Shown: positions 10,785 through 24,168 of the stretch, one piece after another | How positions within the stretch are numbered: position 1 is the stretch's first letter | Layout: each line of letters begins with the position of its first letter | Assembly (NCBI GenBank): GCA_030063045.1 | Contig: JAQSEB010000033.1 | Span: 1,054,001-1,118,000 of the forward strand | Reading direction: 5' to 3' | Source of the DNA: Pratylenchus scribneri | Lineage: Eukaryota; Nematoda; Chromadorea; Rhabditida; Pratylenchidae | DNA length: 64,000 nucleotides | The notes under the pieces: generated by a model | The model's input: the letters and a program-made list of their open reading frames with translations, nothing else | Told to the model about the DNA's origin: nothing | The model's database searches: none | Program-made: the position numbers and the translations under genes

Positions 10785-13700
10785 ATGGCCGAAACACAGC
10801 CAAATGAAGGTGGAATGCCGAAGGAAATTGAACAACGCGAATTGCTGATCGAAAAGCCAAAAGAGGGAATCGATGGGGAGCCGAAAAAGCCAATTCCGGT
10901 AAGAATAAAACCCAAAATAGATAGACCTATTGTTTTTTGATTACTGAAAATTGAAAAATATGGCCTTATAAAAATTCCATGAAAATTGTCCAAAATTGTT
11001 TTGTAAATGATAATTTAATGGAAATGACCCAATTCCATTCATTCTTTGCTATCCGAAAATGGGGTGGTTGATTATTCGGTAGTCATATGCCCTCCATCCT
11101 TATTCATTATTTTGGGGAGTGCCTCCACCCAATCAACTTTTAGCCAAAAAGCAGACCCAAGAAGTGAGGGGACCTTCGACTTTTAAACTGATTCAAAATG
11201 CCCTTTTCTACTCCATTTTTGTTCATTTTGTTCATTCATATTTCAATGATTTACCATAAAAGTAACCAAAGAAATTAAATTTAATTTCCATCCATTCATT
11301 TAGCCATTTTATCGAAATATTTGAAAAGCTCTTCAAAAAGGAATAGTCTCAAAATGAATTAAAATATTTCTTGACAAATATTTCCTTTCCTAATCTAATA
11401 TTTGACCAAAATGGGTTTAATTTCTATTTTAATTCCATCCAAAGCCAATAAAGGCATCGCCGCCTTTTTTTTTGTTTGCCAAAAGCTTAATTTAAAATTA
11501 ATTAGCGCCAATCAAATCCGTTGATCCCCTAACTAATAAGGAGGACGGCGCAGACGAAGAAAATAAGCAAAATAAAATTAATTTTGAGAGCAAATAAAGG
11601 AGAAAGGCAAAATGGAAACAAAATTGAATAAAACTGGATTAATGTGCTAAATGAATAATAAAAATTGATGAAAAAGGAAATGGGCATTATTATCAATTAA
11701 CAGTGAATGGATTATCAATGAAGACATTCATAATTATTACACAAAATAAAATGTAAAGCCATGGAAACTGTAGTGTCCAAAACTCATTCAATTTTTATCA
11801 GCAAAATTCAAACAAAGAAGAATGAAAATAGAAAAGTAATTCGGAAGCATCAATTCTTTATAATCAGTAAATTCAATTTTATACGGAATTACAACAAAAA
11901 TAGTAAAATGAGAAATAATCTTTTAAATGATTTGGACCACTTCACAATTCAAAAACATCAAAAAATACTTTTATCTTTTTTAAGCAAAAATTATTTCACA
12001 ATTCCATCTAAATAATATTAAAATAGGAAAATTTTGGGATTGATCATCTTTAATCAGAATTAGCTATTTCCTCAAAATAAATAAATTTCCCTCTCATCTA
12101 GGATTAAATATATATTTATTTATTGCGCCAATTGGGAATCAAAATTCACGAGGCCAAAACAAATATTGCAAAATCGTGAACGTTTAATTTTGGCTGCCAT
12201 ATGCTAAATTGTAACAAAATGGGCCAATTTTTAGTATTTTGATTGGGGCGAAAAGCAAATGTAAAATTAAAATAAATGAGCTTATTTTACAGGCAAAACA
12301 GACCCGCAGTTCTCATCAGGAACATTTTAATATTTATTAAACTTTCCCTCAAACATTTGCGCAATTCCCTGTCAAATTTAAAATATATTTTCAAATAAAA
12401 TCAAAATAAAATATTTATTTTTATTTTTGTTTTGATCAATCAAAACTGAAACGGACTAAATAAAATTCATCCAAAAATTCAAAATATTAAATTTATTGAA
12501 ATAATAATTTTACAATTTTCTGATTGAGTTTGTGTCCAATAAAATATTTTTTGGGTGACTGGGTCATGTCAAAATCATAAAAAATGAGCAACAATTTTGC
12601 ACCCAAAATTTGCGCGCATTTTTGCCTCAATTGATTCCATTTTATTGGCTCACTTTTTTGCCCCAATTTTGCCAAATCCCCAATAATTCCCTGCTGGGCA
12701 AAAATATATTTTCTTTCAATTTAAAACTTTTAAAGAGAAAATCGCCCGACAAATAATTAGTGAATTATTTCTGTGAAATTTAAATTTGAATCTCACCCAA
12801 AATTTGAAATCCCTAAAAATGGAATTGGAAAATGGGAAAATACCGCCATCTCCATTCAAATTTGATAATATTGTCCCTTCCTCATCCCCTACATATTCAA
12901 ATAAGGTAAAAAATTACAAAATTAACAAAAAATAATTCAAATTTAAATTAATTAAAATTTATAAATTTAATTATTATTTTAAAGGAGGGTCGTTGGACCA
13001 AGGCGTTGATTTTTGCGGTTTTGGCTGCCGCCTTTGGCAGTTCCTTTCAATTCGGCTACCATATTGGGAACATAAATTTGCCAGCGGATTTAATCAAAGA
13101 TTGGTTCAGCCAATCCCACGAACAAATGACCGGACAAAAAATTAGTGCGGATGATCTTGAGAATAAATGGTGGAAAACTGGGAAAATTATTTTAGGGAAA
13201 TTTGTTAATATTGAAGGGCAATCGCCGTCGGAATATTTGCTGTTGGGGGAATGATTGGTGGCATTTCGGTTGGCACTGTGGCCGACAAATTGGGCAGAAA
13301 AACTGCATTGCTTTACAACAATGCTTTGGCCGTAATTGCAGCGGCGATGATGATTGGGGCAAAATATGTGGGAAATTATTATCTCTTCATCGTTGGACGA
13401 TTGGTCATTGGGCTCAATTCGGGTAATTTATGAAAATTTTATTATTGGGGGAATTATTTCAATTTCTCGACTTTATAACCTTTTAACCAAACTTCCTATC
13501 AATTTCCTCCGCATCTAAATCATCTCAGTTTTTTTCGAGCTCTTTCGTAAATCCACTATGAAAAGTCCTTTATAAGTTAAGAATATCTAATTTCATTCAA
13601 CCAATTTAATAAATTCAATGAATATTTGTGAAGGATTGAACAGTGGATTGGCTCCAATGTATTTGACGGAAATTTCGCCCGCAAATTTGCGAGGCTCCAT

Positions 13701-14965
13701 TGGCTCATTTGCCCAATTATTCGTCACAATTTCCATCCTTTTCTCCCAAATCCTTGGCCTTCCATTCCTTTTGGGCACTCCTCAACGTTGGCCATGCATT
13801 TTTGGCTTCACCATCGTTCCAGTGATTGTTCAATTGTGCACTTTGACTTTTTGTCCGGAATCACCAAAATTCAATTTGGTCGTTCGTGGCAGAAAGGAAC
13901 AGGCGGAAAAGGATTTGAAAAAACTTCGCCAAGAAAATGATGTGAGAAATATTAATAATGGATTAAAATATAATTAAATTATAATTTTAATTTAGGTCAG
14001 TGCGGAATTGGACCAAATCAACGAGGAGGCAATTGCCGCCCGTTCTCAGGCTCAAGTAACTATGAAAGAGATGTTTGGCAGAAATCTTTATTGGCCTCTG
14101 ACATTGGCAATGTTTATGATGATTTCCCAACAATTGAGTGGCATCAATGCTGCCATGTTTTATTCCACCCAAATATTCAAGGGTGCCGGACTCAAGGATC
14201 AATGTAAATTAATTCAAATTAATTTTAATAAAAATATATTTTTAAGGGCCAAATTATGCTACAATTGCGATGGGCGCCATCAATATGTCAATGACACTTG
14301 TTTCCGTCTATTTGGTACTATAATTTATTCCCTTTTTCTCCCTATTCAAATTTTAAGGTTGAACATCCAAAATTCGGTCGTCGCTCTTTACATATTGCCG
14401 GAATGGTTGGAATGTGTTTTTCCACTGCGATGGTTGCCATTTCCATGCTTATTGCCAAGGTTGGCTTTCTTTCCTATTTCCATTATTTTAAATTCCATCC
14501 ATTTTTGCAGTCCATTGAATGGTTTTCATTCATGTCCATCATTTTTGTGCTCCTTTTCGTCATTTCATTCGCCACTGGCCCCGGTATTAATAATATAAAT
14601 AATCATTAATTAAAATATTTGAATTTTAGGCTCAATTCCATGGTTCTACGTGAATGAAGTGTTCCCATCCAATGCCCGAGGCAATGCCAATTCCATTGCC
14701 GTTTTGACCAATTGGTTTTGTGTAGTCCTCATTGGCATATTTTTCCCAATGATCAATGTCCGTGTTTAAATTGAATTCGTAATTAAATTGTGTTTTTTAG
14801 GGAGTTCTCCACGAATATTCATTCTTCGTCTTCACCGCCCTTTTGGTCCTGTTCATTTTGTTTGCAATCAAATTTCTGCCTGAAACAAAGAACAAAACTT
14901 TGGAGGAAATTCAGGCTGAAATGGATCGCCGGAGGGGATTTACCACCAAAAAAGTGGATGCTTAA
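10785..14965 (+). CDS. facilitative sugar transporter, class I GLUT-like (SLC2 family)
   Basis: Common exons: 12985-13169, 13217-13422, 13634-13941, 13996-14203, 14247-14314, 14358-14459, 14511-14583, 14630-14757 and 14801-14965. Two alternative phase-0 first exons fit: 10785-10898 (MAETQPNEGG) giving 518 residues, and 12819-12905 (MELENGKIPP) giving 509. Twelve-span MFS signatures are in order: FGYHIGNIN in helix 1, DKLGRK in loop 2-3, GLNSGLAPMYLTEISP, PESPKFNLV, QQLSGINAAMFY, FGRRSLHIAG, GSIPWFYVNEVFP and the terminal PETKNKTLEEI. The QLS motif in helix 7 is characteristic of class I glucose-transporting GLUTs. The protein should carry hexoses across the plasma membrane. The two first exons imply different N-terminal tails and probably separate promoters. 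Confidence 0.93.
10899..12818. other. long first intron / internal promoter region of the GLUT-like gene
   Basis: This is 1.9 kb of AT-rich DNA between the two candidate first exons. No open frame in it looks coding. It must contain the promoter for the downstream first exon at 12819 if both starts are used. Confidence 0.45.
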
Positions 14966-16151
14966 TCAAATTGATCCCTTTCTAATAGCATTTAATATTT
15001 TCTCTGCCTAATAAGCATTATTTTTGTCTGCCTCTTCAGTAGGCCATATCCTCTTTCCAACAAAATCTACTTCTGTTAAAATTAATTAATTAATTAATAT
15101 TTTAATTGTCCAATTTATTAATTAATTTGCCAATTTTGCTTCTACTTCAATCTATTCTAGCCCATTAATTGTTTAACTCCTATGAAAATTTGGCAATGAT
15201 TTTTGGATTATTAATTTAATTCAACACTCTTTTCGAGCATTTATTTGACATTTATCTAAACGCATTTATTTTTATTCCTATTTTAAATTTGAATAAATTG
15301 AATAAATGTTATTTAATTGGTCATAATATATTTTAGTCTTTTTTAAATTCCAAATGGTAATAGATTTTTACATAATTAAAAATTTTTGGTTGGGTAAATT
15401 ATAAATTTTTGATAAAATTTTATGATATTTTCTCTCTTAACAAAACAATTGAGATGAATTGTGTTCCTCCTAACAAATGAAGTACCATATTCCCCCCTCT
15501 TAATCATTTATTGCCCGAAGGAGGGGAAGATTTGTTTTCGCTCCATTTTGACAAGTGAAATTTGGAATACCATATTCCCCCTTCTTTTTGGAGGGGAAGA
15601 TTTGTGTTCCATCAATTTTATTCAATTCATTGTCACTTGTTTCGTTAGTTATTCTTTAGCCAAATATCTAATTTTCCTTTTTCAAAATACAATCATAGTG
15701 TTTGGGTAATAAAAGTTGGAAGTACATCTTAAAAAATGAATATAAATTGGTATGATTGTGAAATTTTGTAGATTTTATTTTCATTTGATTTATTCCATTT
15801 CCGGGGATAATATTGTTTAAACATTTTCTAAGGTTCATTCAATATGCCATGGGCGTGGATTTTGCCCAATTCTTGATAACCAAATGATGCGATATTTGCT
15901 TTTGGATTTTTCTTTTCAGATGATTCATAAAAAATCCTAAGCATTTCTTCTTTTTTGGAAGTTTGCCTTCTTCTCGTTCCAAGTTTATGTTTGGCAATGG
16001 GATTTGTTGGGAAGATTGGGCCGAAAAAAGGTTTGTTTCATCACCATAAAAGGCTGAATATTGGTGAAAAGGCAAATTCTTTTTCATTTTTCTAATAAGG
16101 CAAATTTTTTTCATTTTTTAAAATAAATTTAGCAAAATATTGTCAATTTCA
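14966..16151. other. intergenic, with a short duplicated GA/C-rich segment
   Basis: This is the 3' region of the sugar transporter and 5' region of the Ly6-like gene. It contains two related copies of ACCATATTCCCCC ... GGAGGGGAAGATTTGT (15483-15534 and 15570-15605). A minus-strand frame at 16114-15839 (91 codons, Lys-rich, ending KSTPMAY) is open, but no splice partner or signal was found, so it is not called as a gene. Confidence 0.4.
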
Positions 16152-18192
16152 ATGCAATTTCATTCATTCACAATATTTTTGATTTTATTTTTATTGCATT
16201 TTTCCCATTATGTAAATGCCGCTGAAGAGTAATATTTAAATTAATAATTAATATATAATTTCATATCTAATTTAATTAATTATGCTGAAAAATCATTCTT
16301 GTCGAAAAATATATCTTTTTAATTATTTCGTCATAGCTAGATGCTAGGACTTATTAGTATTTTTAGGGTCCAGCATTGGTTAAGAGTTAAAGCTAAGTAA
16401 GGTAGGAATCCTAAAGAAGTTGGATTTGGCCAAATTATATGGCCTAAAATAACTGATTTTTCGACAAGAAAGATTTTCAAATTCAACACTTTTTTTTCGG
16501 CAATCCAGTCTTTTATTATATTTTTTATAGATGCATTTCTTGTGCATCATCAATTTTTGCAAGTGAATGGCAGGTAACAGGATTTCCAATTCATCCACCG
16601 CGTTCTGAAGTGTATAAATATTCGAAGAATTCACCTGACAATGTCCTTTTCCCTTTAAACTTTAAGTGTACAAATTTTTTAGGTAAAAAGTTTTGCATTT
16701 ACGGATCAATGTGACAAAAAATATGATGAAAGTACCAACAAGTTGCCAATAACGCCATGTTCAGGCGGAGTATGCATTGAAATGTTGCTTTTGGCAAGTG
16801 AGTTCATTATCCAATTAATCAATAATTTTTTTAATACTGTGTATAAATGCATATGTACATATAGTATTTAATTTAGGCAAAAAATTTTCACTTCGAAAAA
16901 TAATCTTTTTAGGCCATATAACTTGAGAAAGACTACTTTAAGATCCCTAACCTATCTATTTTTTTTCGAAATTTTAAATATTTTTTCGAAATTTTAAATA
17001 TTTTTGAAATTTTTAATAGTTTTTTGAATTTAATATTTTCGAAATTTTCATTTTTTTTTTCGAAAATTCAAAATTTCTACAAAATTTTCAATATTTTTTA
17101 AAGTTTTTCGAAATTTTCAATATTTATTTTACTTTTAAATTATTTCGGATAAACAAATTTCGAAAATTAACCCATTTAAATTGTTCGAATATAAAAATCA
17201 CTAAACCCAAAAAATGATTTAACTATAATAATAATCCAAAATACATAAGCAAATTAATAAAAAATTGCTCCGAAATTGAGATGGAGTCTATGGGACTGTT
17301 CGCGGCTGTCTCGCCGATTTCTATCTCAGCTCGAAACAACCCCCAATTGGAAAGGAACAATGCATTTTGGGCAAACAAAACCAGAATACAACAATTTGGG
17401 AAGGGGACAAACCGATTCCAGTGCCACAAACCTCTGTTGGCTTCAGTACGTGCAGGAGCACAACAGGAGTAAGGAATAAATTTGCGAGAATGAATAATCA
17501 ATCATATATTCGATTAGGACATACCTTGCAATAATATTTTGGAGGCAAAATCAAATTTTGCATTGGGCACCAAAAAAAAGGATGAAAAGGATACGAACAG
17601 TGCTTGGAGTAAGAATTGCGAGGATATGGCAGGAAGTCATTTTTTTAGAATATTTTAAAGTATAAATGTCCATTTTTGAAGAAAGAAAATGAATACATAT
17701 CATAATTACATTAATAAATTAAATTCATAGGTGTTGAATGCTTGGAGTGCCAACGATACGACATGGAGGGAACATGCAATTGGGATGTGCGAAAATATTG
17801 CAATGGTGGATGGTGCACAAAAACGATTGGATATGTGAATGGTCAAAAGCGAAATATACTGGAACCCAGATTAAAAATATTTTTTAGGCCGTTGGTTGGA
17901 AGTGCGTGGCTGTGCTCCCATAAATCCATTGAATAGTCAAACTTGCTTCAAAATCGACAAAACAACACAATTTCCTCTTCTGGCCGATGTGAACGTTCCT
18001 CGGGTTAGCCAATGAAAATATTATTTTAATTAATTTTAATATCCCCAAAAATAGACGGTAAGCATTGAGCATTGTATGTGCGCTACCCAAAAATGCAATG
18101 GGGCAATGAAAATGGCGGGCAAAAATATTCCAATTGAATTGTTGCTGATTTTGGCCATTTCAATTTCAATAATGGCATTAAAATTGAATTAA
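16152..18192 (+). CDS. two-domain Ly6/uPAR-like secreted protein, GPI-anchor candidate
   Basis: Eight exons: 16152-16228, 16531-16573, 16683-16797, 17281-17468, 17518-17635, 17731-17841, 17888-18003 and 18055-18192. All junctions are in phase, giving 301 residues. The N-terminus (MQFHSFTIFLILFLLHF) is a signal peptide. Two Cys-rich modules follow. The first has ECISCASSIF, TPCSGGVCIE and VRGCLADFY. The second has VECLECQRYD, KYCNGGWCTKT, VRGCAPINP and HCMCATQKCN. The CxxC start, RGC turn and terminal CN are the hallmarks of nematode Ly6-type three-finger domains. The C-terminus (IPIELLLILAISISIMALKLN) is a hydrophobic tail with no basic end, as in GPI-anchor signals. Expected location is the outer cell surface. 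Ligand unknown. Two separate genes is a less likely reading because the join at 17635/17731 is in frame. Confidence 0.7.
16798..17280. other. intron of the Ly6-like gene with low-complexity TTTCGAAATTTT repeats
   Basis: The 483-base intron is unusually long here and contains about ten loose copies of TTTTTCGAAATTTT between roughly 16965 and 17165, each centred on the palindrome TTCGAA. No coding content is seen. Confidence 0.5.
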
Positions 18193-18444
18193 ATATTGAA
18201 AAAGTGGAAACATATTTTGAAGGGAAGGCCACGTGATCCTTATTTTGTGATTTTCTATTCCTCCAATAATTATGTCTTTTTGTTTCCTTTTCCCCATCAA
18301 TTTTGGTTATTATCAATCACAATCATCATCCATAAATAATAAATAAGTAAAAAGACCATCCATCCAACCATTCAATTATACACAACCCTTCTTCCCAATT
18401 TTCATCGATTTTGATAAAATTGTCAAATTAATATTTTGCCAATA

Positions 18445-21400
18445 ATGGAATGTCAAAATGGCGAATTACCAAATGGGAATTCTGACCAAATTCTTGGCCA
18501 ATTCGATTGTAATATTTTAACATTTTTCGTCAATGGAAAACGCATTGATGTGCCTTCCATCGATCCAAGGACAACATTGGCTGCATTCCTTCGAGAAAAA
18601 TGTCAAAAAATTATATAAATTTGGAATATTTTATATTTTTGTAGTGAATTTACGCGGCACCAAAATTGGTTGCAATGAAGGAGGATGCGGGGCATGTACG
18701 GTTATGGTATCGGACATTGATTTGGCCGATGGCAAAATTAGGTTAATCAAAAACAAAAACAATGAAAAGAATTAATAAAGAGAATAAATAAAATCAAAAT
18801 TTTCCTCGAAAATTTGATTAATTTTCATCAATGGCATTGGGAATATTTTAGCTAATTTATCGATCAAAATCATTAAGAATATCATTTTCTTTTTCCATTT
18901 TGCAACATTTTTAAAGGCATTATTCCGTCAATTCATGCCTCACTCCAGTTTGTTCAATTTTTGGTAAGGCCATCACAACGGTTGAGGGAATTTCTGGCGG
19001 TTATAAACGAATTCATCCGGTTCAGGAACGACTTTCAAGGCATTTAAAAATGAATTCCAAATCAAAATCCAATTTTCCCAACAGAACGCATGGCTCACAA
19101 TGTGGTTACTGTACGCCAGGGTTTGTGATGGCAATGTACACTTTGTTACGAAACAATCCACAGCCAACACAAACAGAAATTGATGAATGCCTTCAAGGCA
19201 AATCAAATTATTAGGAATTTTGTTGAATTAATTTAAAATGAAGATGTTTCAAAATATTTATGAAATTTTTGGCAAAAAATGGAAGAAAAAATTTTTTTAA
19301 TTTTATTACTATTTTAGGTAATCTTTGTCGATGCACCGGCTATCGGCCAATTCTTGAGGCATTCTATACTTTTTCTGTAGACCAAAATTTGGAAATAAAA
19401 GAAAATGGGGAAATACCCAAAAAATGTTGCGGAGAAATGGAAAATTGTTGCATGAATGGAGGAAATAATTTGGCAGAAAATGGATGCAGAAAAGTTGGTC
19501 AAAAAATGAGGAAATAAATTTAAATAAATATTCAAAAAGGAATTGAATAAATTGACGGCGGGAATTGAAGAAAATTGGCAACCGATTGATCCAACCCAGG
19601 AATTAATATTTCCTCCGGAACTTTTGGTAAAAATATTAAAATAAAAATATGAATTTTTTTATTAGGCAGGAAAATGGCACCAAAAATCATTTGCCATGGA
19701 ATATGGGGAATTCCTTTGGTTGCAGCCAAATTCAATTTCCCATTTGCTTAAACTGAAAAATCAATTCCCAAATGGGCGATTGATGGCCGGAAATAGTGAA
19801 ATTGGGGTGGAATTAAAATTCAGACATATCCAATTGGGTGTAGTGATCAATGTTAAGCAAGTTTGTTTTTGGATTAATTCATGATCACCATTTAATTAAT
19901 TATTATTATTATTTTGGGTGCCAGAACTCCGTCAAAAATGGACAGATGAAAATGGAATTTGGCTGGGCACAGGCCTTTGTCTGAATGAAGTTAAAAAATG
20001 GATGCTAAAATGCGTTCAAGAAATGCCGGGTTAATTCTTCAATGGAATTTAAATAAATATGTAAATTTTTAAGAAGAAAAAACTGTCATTTTCCAATCGG
20101 TCATCCAAATGTTGCATCTTTTTGCGGGACAACACATTCGAAATATGGCCGTAAGATTGATTTGAAATTAAAATAAATACATTTGAATTTAATCTGTTGA
20201 TATTTTTTGAAATTAATTAAAAAACTTTAAAAATTAATTTAGCATAATTATTTTCACCTACAAATAATGAACATTTTAAAATTTAAATATTTTAGACAAT
20301 TGCTGGAAATATTGCCACTGCCTCGCCAATTTCTGATTTGAATCCAATTTTGATGGCATCTGGCGCCAAATTGTTGCTTCAATCAGAAAATGGAGGAAAG
20401 CGACAAATTCAATTGGATCAAGCATTCTTCCCAGCCTATCGAAAAACGGGAATTAGGGCCGATGAATTGATTAGGGCAATCCAAATTCCATTTACAAATT
20501 CGCGGCAACATTTTCGGGCATATAAACAGGCACAACGAAGGGAGGATGATATTGCCATTGTTAGTGGCGCATTTTTGGTGGAATTTGATGAGGGAAATGG
20601 TCCAATTTTGAATAAAATAAAAATAATTTACAAAATGAAGATTACCATCGAATTGCAAAATTAAAAATGGCATTTGGCGGTGTTGGACCAACAACACGAA
20701 TGGCAAAATCAACAAATGGATTCGAGGGAATGGAATGGAATGAGAAAATATTTGAACAAATTAGCCAAAAATTGGCAGAGGAATTTTGTGTGGCCGAAGG
20801 AGCACCAGGGGGAATGGCAAAGTTGGGAAATAAAAATAATGATTAAATTAACAAAATAAAAAATTGAAGATATCGACAAACTTTGGTGCTCAGTTTCTTC
20901 CTAAAATTCTATATTTCCGTCTGCGAAAAATTCCAAATTGGAATGAAAGATTGGATTAAAGGGGAATTGACGGAATTAAGTGAATTTGAAGGTGATTGTG
21001 GCCATTTCCAAAGCATTCAACTTTTTCAGGTCCAAGCAATTTAATTTAGACAAATTTGTATTTTGAAGGAAGTACCCGGCTCCCAACCTCGAATTGACCC
21101 AGTCGGCCGTCCATTGATGCATTCCAGCGGGGAAAAACACACAACGGGGGAGGCAATTTACACGACGGATGTTCGGTTGCCATCAGATTGCCTCTATTTG
21201 GCCTATGTCCAATCACCGGTGGCCATTGGCACAATCAAATCATTGGATTATTCCGCCGCACTCAAAATGGACGGAGTTGTGGGCAAAATTGATTGGCGCG
21301 ATATTCCGGGTTCAATCAACATTGGCCATGGAATGGAGACACCGGTTTTTGCAAAGGAAAAAGTCGCAAATGCAGAAAATTGGTTATTCATCAAAATGAT

Positions 21401-24168
21401 TGCAGATTTCCTATCATGGCCAACCAGTTGGGGCCATTTTGCCCATAGAACATGAAACGGCAAGAAGAGGGGCAGCTTTGGTTAAAATTGAATTGGAGAA
21501 GGAGAATGAAAATAGTGAAATGAAGCCAATTGTTACAATTGAAGTTGATTCCAATTAATTCTACAATAATTGTTTATTTATTTTTTAGGAAGCAATTGAG
21601 AAGAATAATTTCATTTTCCCTGCCCCATTTCGAATTCACAGCTCTTTGGCATTGCCTGGGGCAAAAACAAAGAATGAAGTGGATTGGAGCAAATTTAATC
21701 GAATTATTGAAGGTAATTAATTAAAGTAAATTAAATATGTTATTTTAAAAAGGACAAATTCGTATTGGTGGCCAGGAACATTTCTATTTGGAAACACAAA
21801 ATTGTGTGGCAATCCCTGGGGAAGGCGATGAAATGTCAATTATTGTTTCGACACAGGCAGTCAATGATGTCCAAGTGAAAATTGGGATAAATATTAAATA
21901 TATTTATTAAATTGAATAGAGTGATGTGGCCGATGTGCTTGGTGTCCAGAGGAATTCAATTTCGGTGAGCGTCAAAAGAATTGGCGGCGGATTTGGTGGC
22001 AAGGAAAGTTGTTGTGGCCTTTTTGCCGCCGCCGCAGCAGTTGCAGCCAAAAAGTTTATTTTTTAATATTAATTTTAACAATTTATTAAAATTGACATAG
22101 ATTTAATCGTGCAGTCCGTTTTTGGCTGGAACGTTTCGATGATATGGCAATCAGTGGGAATCGACATCCATTTCGATTTGATTATCGTTTCGCATTGGAT
22201 GGACAAGGGAAATTCGCAGCAATGGAGGTGAATGCATTCAGCAATTGCGGATATTCCCTGGATTTGAGCAAAGGAGTAATGGGTAATTTGGCCAATATTC
22301 TTTCGTGAATATTAATTCCAAATAAAAAGAACGTTGTCTTTGCCATTTGGATAATGTTTACAAATTTGGCAATTTGGATGTTTACGGACATTTATGCCGA
22401 ACAAATTTGGCCTCGAATACGGCATTCCGTGGATTTGGTGCACCTCAAGCGATGTTCGCCACGGAAACAATTATAAAACATGCGGCTGAACAATTCAAAC
22501 TTGACCCAAATGAGGCAAAATTAAACAATAAATCGAATATTATTATTATTCAATTTTGTGAAGATTCGTTTTGAAAATATGTATTCCGAAGGGGATTGTA
22601 CTCATTTTGGGATGCACCTGCGCCAATGCAATATTCGTCGATGTTGGACTGAATGCTTGGAAATGGCCAATTTTGAGGAAAGGAAGGTGGCGGTGAACAA
22701 ATGGAATGGGCAAAATAAATTCATTAAAAGGGGAATTTATTTGTTGCCAACAAAATTTGGTGTTGCCTTTGGATTCAAACGACTTAATCAGGCAAAATTA
22801 CCCTCAAATTATAATGGATAATTCATTTATTTAGGCCGGCGCATTGGTGAATGTTTATTTGGATGGATCGGTGCTAATTTCGCATGGAGGAATGGAAATG
22901 GGTCAAGGATTGCACACAAAAATATTACAAGTGTCCTTTTTTGTTTTAATATTACCTTTCATAATATTTAGATTGCCTCTCGCACTTTAGGCATTGACAT
23001 TTCATGGTTAAAAATCATTGAAACAGCAACGGACAAAGTGCCAAATGCGAGTCCAACTGCGGCCAGTGTTGGAAGTGATGTGAATAGATTGGCCGTACAA
23101 AATGCGTGCCAAACAATTTTAAAGCGATTGGAACCAGTTCGAAAGGAATTAGGCGAAAAGGCCGAATGGAAAGTTAGAAAAAGAGAAATTTCGGGAATAT
23201 GTTTATATTTTGGCAGGAATTAGTGCAACAAGCATATGCAAATCGAATCCAACTTTCGGCAACCGGATTCGCAACGTATTTAAAAGAACATATTTTTGAT
23301 TATTTTTCAAAAGGATTCATTGTGAACCGGCAAATTTCGCCGAAGGTCGTGGGGCTGAATATTACGGGTATTGTGTTTATGGGGTGGGATGTGCTGAGGC
23401 GGAAGTGGATTGCCTCACAGGGGATCATCGAGTTGGTTAAAGAAAATTAATTTAAAATGGTATTTTGATTATTAAAGTTGTTGCGAGTGGACATTGTAAT
23501 GGATGTTGGCGAATCATTGAATCCTGCAATTGATATTGGCCAAATTGAGGGAGCATTCATTCAAGTGATAAATTTATTATAAAAGATTTCCGAAAAGAAA
23601 TAATTTCCGGAAGTAATGTAAAATTATTTTTCGGAACGAATTACGAATACTTTTCCGCCAAATTTTTCGAAAATGAGGTTTAAAATTTATAAATCAGGGA
23701 TATGGCCTATACACAATGGAAGAATTAAAAGTTCGACCGGATGGAACGAGACTAACCCGTGGTCCAGGCACATATAAAATTCCAAGTGCCGATGATGCTC
23801 CCCGTCAATTCCATGTTAAATTGTTGGCCGGTTCCTCAAACAAAGATGGCATTTTCTCATCAAAAGTCAATTCAAAATAAAGTTCAAAATATTCAACCAC
23901 TTTTTTGAAGGCAATTGGCGAGCCACCATTATTCCTTGGTTCTGCCGCGTTTTTCGCAATTCGTGAGGCAATTGGGGCCTATCGAAGGGAAAATGGTCGG
24001 GAAGGATATTTCCGTTTGGATAGTCCAGCAACACCGGAACGAATTCGAATGGCATGTGAGGATGCAATCACCAAAAATGTTCGCCAAAATTTTATTAAAA
24101 CAATTTAATTCATATTTTTACAGGCAACTTCCCAAAGCAGCCCTCAGCCATGGACAGTGGAATTATAA
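18445..24168 (+). CDS. xanthine dehydrogenase
   Basis: Twenty-eight exons from 18445-18601 to 24124-24168, about 1376 residues. Domains in order: plant-type 2Fe-2S domain ([12 protein letters not shown]), second 2Fe-2S domain ([17 protein letters not shown]), FAD domain ([12 protein letters not shown], [19 protein letters not shown] stretch [17 protein letters not shown]), then the molybdopterin domains ([49 protein letters not shown]). The Glu in GGKE and the Arg in VMERC correspond to the two substrate-binding residues that separate xanthine dehydrogenases from aldehyde oxidases. The Glu of GEPPLF is the catalytic base. The enzyme oxidises hypoxanthine to xanthine and urate in purine breakdown. 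Four introns begin with GC (19040, 19198, 22515, 22792). The acceptor before residue run VPELRQKW (19917/19918) is GG rather than AG; see findings. Confidence 0.95.

Noticed and set aside
13411..13660. Apparent duplication of GLNSG at the ends of two GLUT exons
   Set aside because: After splicing it reads GLNSGLNSGLAPMY, which is the normal conserved sequence of the family and not a duplication error.
15839..16114. Minus-strand Lys-rich 91-codon frame
   Set aside because: Possible final exon of a gene, but no upstream exon, leader or motif was found between it and the divergent Ly6-like gene.
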